From Massilia norwichensis (GTDB lineage Bacteria; Pseudomonadota; Gammaproteobacteria; Burkholderiales; Burkholderiaceae_D): a stretch of DNA of 64,000 nt. How positions within the stretch are numbered: the stretch's first letter is position 1; every line of letters begins with the position of its first letter. The position numbers were made by a program, and so were the translations under genes. The notes beneath the pieces were generated by a model, which saw nothing but the letters and a program-made list of their open reading frames with translations, made no database searches and was not told the DNA's origin. The stretch is from contig NZ_JANUGX010000004.1 of assembly GCF_024753245.1 (NCBI RefSeq), positions 209,006-273,005 on the forward strand. Reading direction: 5' to 3'. This document shows, piece after piece, positions 27,462 to 41,987 of this stretch.

Positions 27462-27697
27462 GGCACACCCATTGCCAGTGCTGCCGGCCGGCAGCTGACC
27501 TATGTGTCGAGCATACCAGCAAGATATAACGGGCGGCAATCCATAGCAACTCGACAAGTTTCGTCAATTTGGTGGCGCTGACGCGACAGGGAATTGCATT
27601 TGTCCCATCCTATCTACTTGCACAGCAACATTTTCCTGCGAGAAAGTGACATACTTGCGTGCCAAACCCCGCCACTCGTCGTCACTTTCATCAATTT

Positions 27698-31065
<3,368 letters not shown>

Positions 31066-31069
<4 letters not shown>

Positions 31070-32076
31070 GTACCGTCAACCTTCCGCTGATCCTCGCGGT
31101 CGACGACGAAGCAAGCAACCTGCAACTGCTGCGCCAGATCCTGCAGGACCACTACCGCCTGCGTTTTGCCAAGGACGGCCCGCGCGCGCTCGAGCTGGTG
31201 CGCGAAGAAGCCCCCGACCTGATCCTGCTGGACGTGATGATGCCGGGCATGAGCGGCTACGAAGTCTGCGCCGCGCTCAAGGCCGATCCGCGCACTGCCG
31301 AGATCCCGGTGATCTTCGTGACCGCCCTGACCGACACCGACGACGAGGTCGAGGGCTTCGAGGCCGGTGCGGTCGACTACATCACCAAGCCGGTCAGCCC
31401 GCCGATCGTGCGTGCGCGCGTACGCACCCACCTGTCGCTGGTGCGCATGGAAGCGCTGCGCGAATCGCGCCTGGAAATCGTCCAGCGCCTCGGCCTCGCC
31501 GCCGAATACAAGGACAACGAGACCGGCCTGCACGTGATCCGCATGAGCCATTTTTCGCGCATCCTCGGCCTGGCCGCCGGCATGACCGAACTGGACGCCG
31601 ACGACCTGCTGCACGCGGCGCCGATGCACGACGTCGGCAAGATCGGCATCCCCGACCGCATCCTGCAGAAACCGGGTCCGCTCGATCCGGACGAATGGAA
31701 GATCATGCAGAGCCACGCCACCATCGGCGCCGAGATCATCGGCGAGCACCCGAACGGCATGCTGGCGCTGGCGCGCAACATCGCCCTCACCCACCACGAG
31801 AAATGGGACGGCAGCGGCTATCCGAAGGGTTTGAAGGGCGAAGAGATTCCGCTGGAAGGCCGCATTACCGCGATCGCCGACGTGTTCGACGCCCTGACCT
31901 CGGTGCGGCCGTACAAGAAGGCCTGGACCGAAGAGGAAGCGCTCGACTTCCTGGTCCAGCAGAAGGGCAAGCATTTCGACCCGGCGCTGGTCGATTTGTT
32001 CATCGGCCAGATGCCGGCGATCCGGGCGATCCGGCAGCGCTGGGCGGAAGAGCCGCAGGAGCTGAAGGCGGCCTGA
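31066..32076 (+). CDS. HD-GYP response regulator, probable c-di-GMP phosphodiesterase
   Basis: The 336-residue protein has a REC domain (about residues 8-125, acceptor Asp in LLDVMMPG) and an HD-GYP domain (about 140-325) with MHDVGKIGIPD, THHEKWDGSGYPKGL and IADVFDALTS. All metal-ligand and GYP residues are present, so c-di-GMP hydrolysis is expected (RpfG-like). Its ATG overlaps the kinase stop codon (ATGA), so sensor and effector are made together. REP-like hairpins follow the gene. Confidence 0.94.
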
Positions 32077-32080
32077 CCGC

Positions 32081-32167
32081 CGTCATCCCCGCGCAGGCGG
32101 GGAGCCAAGTTCTGTCCGCGTCTCGACAACGCAACTCCCTTGGGTTCCCGCCTTCGCGGGAACGACG
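32081..32167. repeat. Pair of inverted REP-like sequences
   Basis: CGTCATCCCCGCGCAGGCGG (32081-32100, extending to about 32109) and, inverted, TTCCCGCCTTCGCGGGAA with the flank CGACG (32140-32167) form a REP doublet between convergent genes. A related copy is at 46348-46377. Such units are common extragenic repeats in proteobacteria and can stabilise or terminate transcripts. Confidence 0.7.
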
Positions 32168-32170
32168 TTC

Positions 32171-33322
32171 CTAGCCCAGCCTGGCCGCAGGCGTCAATCC
32201 CACTTCCTCACGGCGCGCCACCAGTTCCTGGTACAGGCTCGCATAGCCATCGGCCATCTGCTCGGCAGTGAACAGCTGCCAGTACCTCGCCTCGGCGCGG
32301 CGGCCCATTTCCTGGGCCAGCGCCGGATCGTCCCACAGCGTGCGCATTGCCTCGCGCAGGGCTTCGTGGTCCGAGGGCGGCACCACCAGGCCGGTCTGGC
32401 GATCGATGTTGATATAGGTGGTACCGGTGCCGATCTCGCTCGAGATCATGGGTTTGCCGAACATCGCGCCTTCCAGCAGCGAGATGCCGAAGGCTTCCGA
32501 GCGCAGGTGCGAGGGGAAGGCCACCGCATAGCACAGCTTGAGCAGTGCCACCTTGTCGGGATCGTCCAGCTTCCCGACGAACATCACGTTCTTCAGGCCC
32601 AGGCGCGCGGCGTGGGCCTTCAATTCCTGCTCGATCGGACCGGCGCCGACGATCACCACCGGGTAATCGGTCCCCGCCACCGCGTCCAGCAGGATATGCA
32701 GCCCCTTGTAGTAGCGCAGCACGCCCACGAACAGGAAGAACTTCGGCCCGACCTTGGCCCGCCAGTGGTCCAGGCGCGCCTGTTCCGGCGCCGGATAGCT
32801 GGTCTTGTCCAGGCCGAAGGTGATCACGCGGGTCTTGTCGCGGTAACGGTCCAGCACCGTCGACGAGCCGAGATAATTCGGCGACGTCGCCACGATCGCA
32901 TCCACGCTCTGCAGGAAGCGGTGCTGCAGCGGCTGGTACAAGCGCAGCAGGGCCTTCTGGCGCACGATGTCGGAATGGTAGGTCACCACGCTGGGCTTGT
33001 TCACGCGCGCCAGGAAGTGGGCCAGGTCCATGAAGGGCCACGGGAAATGGTAGTGCACCACGTCGGCGTCGCGCGCCATGCGCGCCAGCTCGGAAATCGC
33101 CTGCACCGACACCGCGTTCGAGGCCAGTTCGAAGTTGTGCGGCACCCGGTGCACCATGTGGCCTTCGAATTCGAAAGGCTGGAGATTGGGTTCGCGCGAC
33201 AGCGACAGCACCTGGTTGCTCACCCCCAGCCGCCCGGTCCCGACGCACATCTGGCGGATGACCTGTTCGATCCCGCCCACCGAATCGGGGTAATAGGTCT
33301 TGTAGAAGTGAAGGATACGCAT
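32171..33322 (-). CDS. Glycosyltransferase family 4 (GT-B), polysaccharide synthesis
   Basis: The 383-residue protein begins MRILHFYKTYYPDSVGGIEQ, the Gly-rich donor-side loop of GT4 enzymes. It has a C-terminal glycosyl transferases group 1 domain (about 195-360) with LFVGVLRYYKGLHILLDA and the EAFGISLLEGAMFGKP Ex7E motif. It should transfer a nucleotide-sugar residue in the cytoplasm, most likely rhamnose or mannose given the gmd-rmd neighbours. It is the last gene of a four-gene minus-strand operon. Linkage specificity cannot be read. Confidence 0.88.
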   Translation of the reverse strand: MRILHFYKTYYPDSVGGIEQVIRQMCVGTGRLGVSNQVLSLSREPNLQPFEFEGHMVHRVPHNFELASNAVSVQAISELARMARDADVVHYHFPWPFMDLAHFLARVNKPSVVTYHSDIVRQKALLRLYQPLQHRFLQSVDAIVATSPNYLGSSTVLDRYRDKTRVITFGLDKTSYPAPEQARLDHWRAKVGPKFFLFVGVLRYYKGLHILLDAVAGTDYPVVIVGAGPIEQELKAHAARLGLKNVMFVGKLDDPDKVALLKLCYAVAFPSHLRSEAFGISLLEGAMFGKPMISSEIGTGTTYINIDRQTGLVVPPSDHEALREAMRTLWDDPALAQEMGRRAEARYWQLFTAEQMADGYASLYQELVARREEVGLTPAARLG

Positions 33323-33348
33323 GGCTAAATCGCTAGATCTCGAAATCT

Positions 33349-34467
33349 TCAGATGAGTGAGCGGTAGACGGCGGCGGTTTTGCGCGCCGTCGCACTCCAG
33401 GTCAGCTGGGCCGCGCGCGCCCGTCCGGCGGCGATGCAGCGGCTGCGCAACGCGGGCTCGCGCACCAGGGCCAGCATCGCATCGCGGATGGCGCCGGCGT
33501 CGAGCGGATCGACTTCCAGCGCCGCACCGTCCGCGACTTCCGGCAGCGAGGTCACGTTGGAGGTCACCACCGGCACCCCGGACGCGAAGGCCTCGAGCAG
33601 CGGAATACCAAAGCCCTCGTACAGCGAGGCGAACACGAACACGCCGGCGCCGGCATACACGTGACGCAGCTGCGCGCTGTCGGTCAGGCGGTTCAGCCAG
33701 ATCACCCCGGCCCCGTCCTGGGCTGCAGCGGCAATGCGTCGCTGCAGCGCTTCCGAGCGCGCGCCGGCATTGCCGACGATGACCAGCTGGCGCTCGTCGC
33801 GCACTGGCTGCGGCAGCGCCAGGTACGCGTCCAGCAGGCGCTCGACATTCTTGCGCGGCTGCAGCGTGCCGACGAACAGAAAATATCCCGGGCGCAGACC
33901 GTAAGCCGCCAATGTTGCCGCCACCGCCTCCGGCGCCGGCGCTTCCAGCCAGGCCTCGTCGACGCCATTCGGCACCACCGAGATGCGGCGCTCGTCGACG
34001 CCGAAGCACTCGACCAGTTCCTCGACCGCGTATTGCGACACGGCGATCACGTGATCGGCCTTCTGCGCCGCCTTGCGCTGCAACCAGTTCTTCAGTCCGC
34101 GCAGGCGCGGGTTGCACCACTCGGGATGCTTGATCGGCAGCGCGTCGTGCAGGGTCGCCACCACCGGACAATCCATCCGCACCACCCGGTAGTCGGGCAC
34201 GTGGAACACGTCGAGCGGCATGTGGATCCGGTGCGCCCCCGGGCTCAGGAGGTCGACCATCGTGGCGCGGCCGAAGGATTGCGGCAGCGCCCGGCCTTCG
34301 CTCGGCGGCGTCTGCCCTTCGGGCCAGGAGAAGGGCTGCACCTCGCAATCGGCCGCCGGCAGGTGGCGCAACAGGGCGTCGGTGTAGACCCCGATCCCGT
34401 CCAGCCGTCCGCCAGTGAAACCAGGTTCGATCATGGTCGTTCCCAGGCCGACTCGCAGTCCACTCAC
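33349..34467 (-). CDS. Glycosyltransferase family 4, probable D-rhamnosyl/mannosyl transferase
   Basis: The 372-residue GT-B protein starts with GTG, giving SGLRVGLGTTMIEPGFTGGR near the N-terminus. It contains LFVGTLQPRKNVERLLDAY and SLYEGFGIPLLEAFASGVPV with the Ex7E motif. The GTG at 34467 overlaps the TGA of the upstream rmd gene by 4 bases. An internal ATG 33 bases later would cut off conserved residues. It sits in the GDP-rhamnose operon and probably adds D-rhamnose or mannose to a lipid-linked glycan. The assignment of sugar is inference. Confidence 0.88.
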   Translation of the reverse strand: MSGLRVGLGTTMIEPGFTGGRLDGIGVYTDALLRHLPAADCEVQPFSWPEGQTPPSEGRALPQSFGRATMVDLLSPGAHRIHMPLDVFHVPDYRVVRMDCPVVATLHDALPIKHPEWCNPRLRGLKNWLQRKAAQKADHVIAVSQYAVEELVECFGVDERRISVVPNGVDEAWLEAPAPEAVAATLAAYGLRPGYFLFVGTLQPRKNVERLLDAYLALPQPVRDERQLVIVGNAGARSEALQRRIAAAAQDGAGVIWLNRLTDSAQLRHVYAGAGVFVFASLYEGFGIPLLEAFASGVPVVTSNVTSLPEVADGAALEVDPLDAGAIRDAMLALVREPALRSRCIAAGRARAAQLTWSATARKTAAVYRSLI

Positions 34468-35405
34468 GCCGTGTACATCCAGCGCAGCGTTTCCAGCAGC
34501 GGGGTCGGCTCGATCTTGCCGATGACCCCGGTCAGCTTGGCGTTGCTGCCGGTGAGCGTGAGCACCTCGTTGGCGCGTACGAAGGCCGGGTTGACGTGCA
34601 CTTCGATACGGTAGCCGGCGATCTCGCTCATCATGTCGATCAGGCTTTCCAGCGTATGCGGCTGGCCCGAGCAAACATTGAAGGCTTCGCCGCTCGGGGC
34701 TGCCGCCAGCAGGCGGCGGTAGCTCTTGGCTACCATGCGCACGTCGGAAAAGTCGCGTGCGATCGCCAGGTTGCCCAGTTCGATGCGGCGCGCCTCCTTG
34801 CGAAAGTGGGAGACGATCTTCGGCAGCAGGAAGTTTTCGGTTTGGCCTACCCCGGTGTAGTTGAAGGGGCGCGCGATCACGATCGGCAGCTTGTCCATCC
34901 ACAGGCGCGCCATGTATTCCATCGCCAGCTTGCTGACCGCGTAGTCGTTGGCCGGATTCGGGGCCACGCTTTCGTCGATGACCGGCACGCGGGCGTTGCC
35001 GTAGATGTTGGCGGACGAAGCCAGCAGCACGCTGGACGGCTTGTGCGAGCCGGCCGCCAGCGCTTCCAGCAGATTGCGGGTGCCGACCACGTTGACGCGG
35101 TACATCTGGTCGGCATCGTTGTGGGCCACGAAGGCGATCGCGGCCAGGTGCACAACCACGTCCGGCTGTACCTTTTCGACCGCCGCTGCCACCGAGGCAC
35201 GGTCGAGCAGGTCGACGGCAAAGATGTCCGGGCCGGTGGGCTCGCCCGGCAGGACGGTGCCGTGGACCTGGTAGCCGGCGGCAGTCAGCTCGCGCGCCAT
35301 GTAGTAGCCGGTAAAGCCACGCAAGCCGGTGATCAGGGCGCGCTTGCCCTCACCTTCGCGCGGCTCGCTCAGGCCAACGATCTCTTGCGTGACCATACGG
35401 TTCAT
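34464..35405 (-). CDS. rmd: GDP-6-deoxy-D-mannose reductase
   Basis: This 313-residue extended short-chain dehydrogenase has the NAD(P) loop ITGLRGFTGYYMA near residue 25 and the catalytic YAVSK motif (Tyr-x3-Lys). The pattern ARPFNYTGVGQTENFLLPKI is typical of the RmlD/Rmd group acting on GDP-4-keto-6-deoxymannose. Together with Gmd it would produce GDP-D-rhamnose. It starts 1 bp after the gmd stop codon and overlaps the next glycosyltransferase. A related fucose synthase-like role is possible but less likely, because the sequence resembles the reductase without epimerase residues. Confidence 0.87.
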   Translation of the reverse strand: MNRMVTQEIVGLSEPREGEGKRALITGLRGFTGYYMARELTAAGYQVHGTVLPGEPTGPDIFAVDLLDRASVAAAVEKVQPDVVVHLAAIAFVAHNDADQMYRVNVVGTRNLLEALAAGSHKPSSVLLASSANIYGNARVPVIDESVAPNPANDYAVSKLAMEYMARLWMDKLPIVIARPFNYTGVGQTENFLLPKIVSHFRKEARRIELGNLAIARDFSDVRMVAKSYRRLLAAAPSGEAFNVCSGQPHTLESLIDMMSEIAGYRIEVHVNPAFVRANEVLTLTGSNAKLTGVIGKIEPTPLLETLRWMYTA

Positions 35406-35406
35406 G

Positions 35407-36791
<1,385 letters not shown>

Positions 36792-39104
36792 TCAGCGCGC
36801 CGAGACGGCATCCACCACGCACAGCGCGGTCATATTGACGATCCGGCGCACGGTGGCCGACGGCGTCAGGATATGCACCGGACGGGCGCAGCCCAGCAGC
36901 ACCGGACCGACGGCGATGCCGTTGCCGGCCGCGGTCTTGAGCAGGTTGTAGGCGATGTTGGCCGATTCGATGTTCGGCATCACCACCAGGTTGGCGTCGC
37001 CCTTCAGCGTCGACTGCGGCATGATCTTCGCGCGCAGCTTCGAATCCAGGGCGGCGTCGCCGTGCATTTCGCCGTCGATTTCCAGGTTCGGCGCCTTCTG
37101 CTGCACCAGGGCCAGCGCGGCGCGCATCTTCTGCGCCGATTCGCTGTTCGAGGTGCCGAAGTTCGAATGCGACAGCAGCGCCGCGCGCGGCGTGATGCCG
37201 AAACGCTCCAGCTCCTCGGCCGCCATGATCGTGATCTCGGCCAGCTCCTCCGCGCTCGGGTTCTCGTTGACGTGGGTGTCGACCATTGCCAGCTGGCGCT
37301 CTTCGGTGATGACGAAGTTCATCGCCGCGTACACGTTGGCGCCCGGGCGCATGCCCAGCACCTTGTCGATGAATTCCAGGTGGGCGTGGGTGGTGCCGTA
37401 GGTGCCGCAGATCATGCCGTCGGCATCGCCCTTGTGGATCATCATCGCGCCGATCAGGGTGTGGCGGCGGCGCATCGCCAGCTTGGCCATGTCCGCGGTC
37501 ACGCCCTTGCGCATCACCATCTGGTGGTAGGTCTGCCAGTAGTCGCGGTAGCGCTCATCGAAGTCGGGGTTGATGACGTCGTAGTGCACACCCTGCTTCA
37601 GGCGCAGGCCGAACTTCTCGATGCGCTGCTCCAGCACCTTTGGACGGCCGACCAGGATCGGACGGGCCAGGTTCTCGTCGGCCACCACCTGCACCGCGCG
37701 CAGCACGCGCTCGTCCTCGCCCTCGGCGTAGACGATGCGCTTGAGCTCGCTTGGTGCGCTCTTGGCGACCTGGAACAGCGGCTTCATGAAGGAGCCGCTG
37801 CGGTACACGAACTGCTGCAGGCTCTCGGCGTAGGCGGCCAGGTCCTGGATCGGACGGGTGGCGACGCCGCCATCCATCGCCGCCTTCGCCACTGCCGGGG
37901 CGATGTGGGTCAGCAGGCGCGGATCGAAGGGCATCGGGATCAGGTATTCCGGCCCGAAGGACAGGTTCGAGATACCGTAGGCCGAGGCCACGATGTCCGA
38001 CTGTTCGGCGTGGGCCAGTTCGGCGATCGCATGCACCACCGCGATTTCCATTTCGCGCGTGATGGTGGTCGCGCCGCAGTCCAGCGCGCCACGGAACATG
38101 TAGGGGAAGCACAGGACGTTGTTGACCTGGTTCGGGTAGTCCGAACGGCCGGTGGCGATGATCACGTCGCTGCGCACGGCCTTCGCGTCTTCCGGCAGGA
38201 TTTCCGGATTCGGGTTGGCCAGCGCCAGGATTAGCGGGTTCGGCGCCATCTTCGCCACCATCTCTGGCTTGAGCACGCCGCCGGCGGACAGGCCCAGGAA
38301 GATGTCGGCACCCGGAACCACCTCGCTCAGCGAGCGCAGTTCGGTCTCCTGGGCGAAGCGTTCCTTGTCCGGGTCCATCAGCTCGGTGCGGCCTTTATAG
38401 ACCACGCCGGCCAGATCGGTGACCCAGATGTTCTCGATCGGGAAGCCGAGGTCGACGATCAGCTCCAGGCAGGCCAGTGCCGCCGCGCCCGCGCCAGACA
38501 CCACCAGCTTGCAGTTCTTGATGTCCTTGTTGACGACCTTCAGGCCGTTCAGGATGGCAGCACCGACGATGATCGCGGTGCCGTGCTGGTCGTCGTGGAA
38601 GACCGGAATCTTCATCCGCTCGCGCAGTTTGCGCTCGATGTAGAAGCACTCCGGCGCCTTGATGTCTTCGAGGTTGACGCCGCCAAACGTAGGTTCGAGC
38701 GCGGCGATCACCTCGATCAGCTTGTCCGGGTCGTTCTCGGCGATCTCGATGTCGAAGACGTCGATGCCGGCAAACTTCTTGAACAGCACGCCCTTGCCTT
38801 CCATGACCGGCTTCGATGCCAGCGGGCCGATATTGCCCAGGCCGAGGACGGCGGTACCGTTCGAAATGACCGCGACCAGGTTGCCGCGCGCGGTGTATTT
38901 ATAGGAGTTGGCCGGGTCCTTGACGATCTCTTCGCAGGGCGCAGCCACGCCCGGCGAGTAGGCCAGCGCCAGGTCGCGCTGGTTCAGCACGGACTTGGTG
39001 GGCGTGACGGCGATCTTGCCTGGGCGGGGAATCTGGTGGTATTCGAGCGCTGCAGCACGCAGTTGTTGGCGTAATTCTTCTTTTTTGTCGATTGACGAAT
39101 TCAT
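36792..39104 (-). CDS. maeB: NADP-dependent malic enzyme with C-terminal phosphotransacetylase-like domain
   Basis: The 770-residue protein decarboxylates malate to pyruvate with NADP reduction. The malic enzyme part (about residues 15-425) includes [31 protein letters not shown] and the NAD(P) loop [16 protein letters not shown]. The C-terminal part (about 435-765) resembles phosphate acetyltransferase, as in E. coli MaeB, where it regulates the enzyme through acetyl-CoA. Length matches MaeB. It is monocistronic with its own terminator. Confidence 0.95.
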   Translation of the reverse strand: MNSSIDKKEELRQQLRAAALEYHQIPRPGKIAVTPTKSVLNQRDLALAYSPGVAAPCEEIVKDPANSYKYTARGNLVAVISNGTAVLGLGNIGPLASKPVMEGKGVLFKKFAGIDVFDIEIAENDPDKLIEVIAALEPTFGGVNLEDIKAPECFYIERKLRERMKIPVFHDDQHGTAIIVGAAILNGLKVVNKDIKNCKLVVSGAGAAALACLELIVDLGFPIENIWVTDLAGVVYKGRTELMDPDKERFAQETELRSLSEVVPGADIFLGLSAGGVLKPEMVAKMAPNPLILALANPNPEILPEDAKAVRSDVIIATGRSDYPNQVNNVLCFPYMFRGALDCGATTITREMEIAVVHAIAELAHAEQSDIVASAYGISNLSFGPEYLIPMPFDPRLLTHIAPAVAKAAMDGGVATRPIQDLAAYAESLQQFVYRSGSFMKPLFQVAKSAPSELKRIVYAEGEDERVLRAVQVVADENLARPILVGRPKVLEQRIEKFGLRLKQGVHYDVINPDFDERYRDYWQTYHQMVMRKGVTADMAKLAMRRRHTLIGAMMIHKGDADGMICGTYGTTHAHLEFIDKVLGMRPGANVYAAMNFVITEERQLAMVDTHVNENPSAEELAEITIMAAEELERFGITPRAALLSHSNFGTSNSESAQKMRAALALVQQKAPNLEIDGEMHGDAALDSKLRAKIMPQSTLKGDANLVVMPNIESANIAYNLLKTAAGNGIAVGPVLLGCARPVHILTPSATVRRIVNMTALCVVDAVSAR

Positions 39105-39353
39105 GCTTTGCAGGCCTTCCGACTGACTGACTGGGGGCTTGTGATTTTATCAGAGTGAATCCTCTAATCGTGTACGTATTTTTACCAACGGCATGGCTGG
39201 CAATCAGTAAGACCGATGGACGAAGCTGCCGAAAAAACAACTTTTTAATAAATTGACCTTGCTCAAGTTCAACTCAGGACCCCGCGATTAACTTCACCGC
39301 TGTGCAATTTTCTTTTTGCGCTAGTGCAATTTACATGACCATGGGAGTGAATT

Positions 39354-41987
39354 GTGGAGAGTAAGCAAGCAATCCCGGCGGGAGCTGCGCTATCGGCGTT
39401 TAGTCTCGATGCGCAGCACGACCGCCTGATGCGCCTGGAATTCCCCTACAACGACGGGCCGGATCGCATACTCCTGCCGAACCGGCTCAAGGCGCACGAG
39501 GAAGTCTCACGCTGCTTTCGCATAGAGGTCGAACTCCTGTCGGACGACGTAGAGATTCCCCTGAAGGCGATGATGGCCAGGATGGTCACGATCTCGCTCG
39601 TGCGCGAAGACGGCTCGCTGCGCTACTTCAACGGCTATGTCACGGAATTCCGCTTCCTGCGCGCCGACGGCGGCTTCGCGTTCTACCACATGGTCCTGGA
39701 ACCCTGGCTGGCCTTCACCAAGCTGCGCAAGGACAACCGTTCGTTCCTTGGCAAGAGCGTCATCGAAATTACCGAACTCACCTTTGCCCAGTACCGCCAG
39801 GCCGACTGGCATCCGGTCATCGTCGAGGAGTATCCCCGGCTGACCTGCGCCAACCAGTACGACGAGACGGACTACAACCACTTGCACCGGCGCTGGGAAG
39901 AACTCGGGCTGCACTATTACTACGAGCACCGGGCGGACGGGCACACGCTCTTTCTCAGGGACAGGAGTACGCTCGCCCAGCCCATCGATCCGACCGGCAT
40001 CGACGATTCCGGAGAGATACCGTTCCGCGACAAGGCCGGTTCGCTCGAAGACGACGGCATCCGTGAATGGATTCCCATGCGCCGCCTCGGCTCCGGCCAG
40101 ACGACGCTGGTCAGCTTCGACTACAAGAACCCGGTCGCGCAGCGCTCGACCGCCGAGTCTCTGAACAACCAGGGCGACGTCTATCCCTACGAAATCTACG
40201 AAGACACGGGCGCCTACGGTTTCCGCACCCACGACGAGGGCGAACGCCTCGCACAGCAGCGTATGGGCGAGCGCGACGCGAACACGCAAACCTTCGAAGC
40301 CCGCGGCAACGACCGCACCGCCCAGCCAGGCCGGTGCTTCAAGCTTGCAGACCATTTCAGCGCCGAGCTTCGCGTACCCAAGCGCGACGAGCCGGCCAAG
40401 CCCAGCATCCGCGACCGCGACTACCTGATTCTCTCGGTCGAGCACGAAGCCAGCAACAATTACCAGGCCGGGCCGGGCGCGCCGTCGAACTACGAGAACA
40501 CCTTCCGCTGCATGCGCAGGGATATCTCGTGGCGGCCGGGCCGCCACTACAACAGCCAACCCTGCGTCTATCACGGCATCCAGACCGCCATCGTGGTCGG
40601 GCCGGCAGGCGCCGAGATTCATACCGACGGCTACGGGCGGGTCAAAATCCAGTTCCACTGGGACCGGCTGGGCAATCGCGACGAGAATAGCTCCGCTTGG
40701 GTACGCGTGATGTCGCCTGGGGCTGGGGTCGAGTTCGGGAACATCCGCCTGCCGCGGGTGGGCGAGGAAGTGGGCGTGGTCTTTGTCAACGGCAATATCG
40801 ACCATCCGCTGATTCTGGGTGTGCTGTACAACTTTACGCACATGCCGCCGTGGAAGTTGCCGGAGCAGCAGGCTTTGATGGGTTTGCGCAGTCGTGAGTT
40901 GGAGTCGGGTGCAGCGAGCGAGCGTGGCAATCATTTGGTGCTGGACGATACGCCAGGGAAGATCCAGGCGCAGCTGAAGAGCGATCATCAGTGCAGTCAG
41001 CTGTCGCTTGGGCATATTACCCGCGTCGAGGACACGTCCGGAAGAAAAGACCCGCGTGGCGAAGGATGGGAATTGGCCACCAACGCCGTAGGCGTGGCGC
41101 GCGCGAGCCAAGGCATGCTCATCACCACAGAAGCGCGGCCGAACGCATCTTCCCATATCAAGGACATAGGCGAGACGATCCAGCGGTTGTCGGCTGCCGC
41201 AGACGTGCAGGAGCAGTTGACCGGGATGGCGCAGCACTATGGCGCTCAGGAGAAACAGGAACCCCAGCAAGCGGATGCCGTCGAGGACCTCAAATCCCAG
41301 AACCAAAGCATCCGGGGCGGCGGCAAGGGCGAGTTTCCGGAATTGGCCGAGCCACACCTGGTCGTCGCGAGCCCGGCTGGTATTGAGTTTAGCTCAGCAC
41401 AGTCCACTCACATCGCTAGCAGCCGCCATACCGCCATCACCAGCGGCAAAAGCCTGTCGATCGCCAGCGTCGACGGCGTGTTCGCCAGTATCGGTAAGAC
41501 GTTCAGGCTATTCGTGCACAGGGCAGGCATAAAGCTGATCGCTGCCGGCGGCAAGGTGGCCGTGCAGGCGCAAGAGGATGACGTAGAGATCATCGCCAAC
41601 AAGGTGCTTGCGCTCTTGAGCGAGTCCGACTGGGTGACGATCAGGGGCAAGAAAGGAGTAAGGCTGCAGGGCGCCAACCACATGGTTGAGATCAGCGATC
41701 AAACGCAGTTCTTCACTTCGTCGCCTGTGCTCTTTCACGGCAATTTAGAAACCTTGCCTCCCAAGAGCGTTTCGCAAGCTTTCAACGAGAAGCCCACCGG
41801 CTATCGCTTCGACCAAGAAGTGAACTTCCTGCAAGTGAATGGCAAGCCAGCGCCCAAAGTTCCCTTTGAATTGGTAAGACAAGACGGCACAGGGACCGGA
41901 ACGACAGCGGCAAACGGAACAACGGGAAGGCAAAAAGGAGAAGGAATGGAGAGCTATAAAATCCGATGGAAAGGCGAACTCCCATGA
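39354..41987 (+). CDS. vgrG: Type VI secretion tip protein VgrG
   Basis: The 877-residue spike has a gp27-like N-terminal half (about residues 20-390) and a gp5-like OB fold with GYGRVKIQFHWDR and SSAWVRVMSPGAG. A beta-helical region and a DUF2345-type extension follow at about 650-800 (LVVASPAGIEFSSAQSTHIA). It starts with GTG, supported by GGGAG 6 bases upstream. It overlaps the downstream lipase gene by 4 bases, so spike and cargo are co-translated. No T6SS core genes are nearby; it must rely on an apparatus encoded elsewhere. The C-terminal region, which is Thr/Gly-rich, probably binds the effector. Confidence 0.95.
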   Translation: MESKQAIPAGAALSAFSLDAQHDRLMRLEFPYNDGPDRILLPNRLKAHEEVSRCFRIEVELLSDDVEIPLKAMMARMVTISLVREDGSLRYFNGYVTEFRFLRADGGFAFYHMVLEPWLAFTKLRKDNRSFLGKSVIEITELTFAQYRQADWHPVIVEEYPRLTCANQYDETDYNHLHRRWEELGLHYYYEHRADGHTLFLRDRSTLAQPIDPTGIDDSGEIPFRDKAGSLEDDGIREWIPMRRLGSGQTTLVSFDYKNPVAQRSTAESLNNQGDVYPYEIYEDTGAYGFRTHDEGERLAQQRMGERDANTQTFEARGNDRTAQPGRCFKLADHFSAELRVPKRDEPAKPSIRDRDYLILSVEHEASNNYQAGPGAPSNYENTFRCMRRDISWRPGRHYNSQPCVYHGIQTAIVVGPAGAEIHTDGYGRVKIQFHWDRLGNRDENSSAWVRVMSPGAGVEFGNIRLPRVGEEVGVVFVNGNIDHPLILGVLYNFTHMPPWKLPEQQALMGLRSRELESGAASERGNHLVLDDTPGKIQAQLKSDHQCSQLSLGHITRVEDTSGRKDPRGEGWELATNAVGVARASQGMLITTEARPNASSHIKDIGETIQRLSAAADVQEQLTGMAQHYGAQEKQEPQQADAVEDLKSQNQSIRGGGKGEFPELAEPHLVVASPAGIEFSSAQSTHIASSRHTAITSGKSLSIASVDGVFASIGKTFRLFVHRAGIKLIAAGGKVAVQAQEDDVEIIANKVLALLSESDWVTIRGKKGVRLQGANHMVEISDQTQFFTSSPVLFHGNLETLPPKSVSQAFNEKPTGYRFDQEVNFLQVNGKPAPKVPFELVRQDGTGTGTTAANGTTGRQKGEGMESYKIRWKGELP

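Noticed and set aside
39507..41357. 616-codon minus-strand frame inside vgrG
   Set aside because: Antisense to a well-supported VgrG; no recognisable domains.
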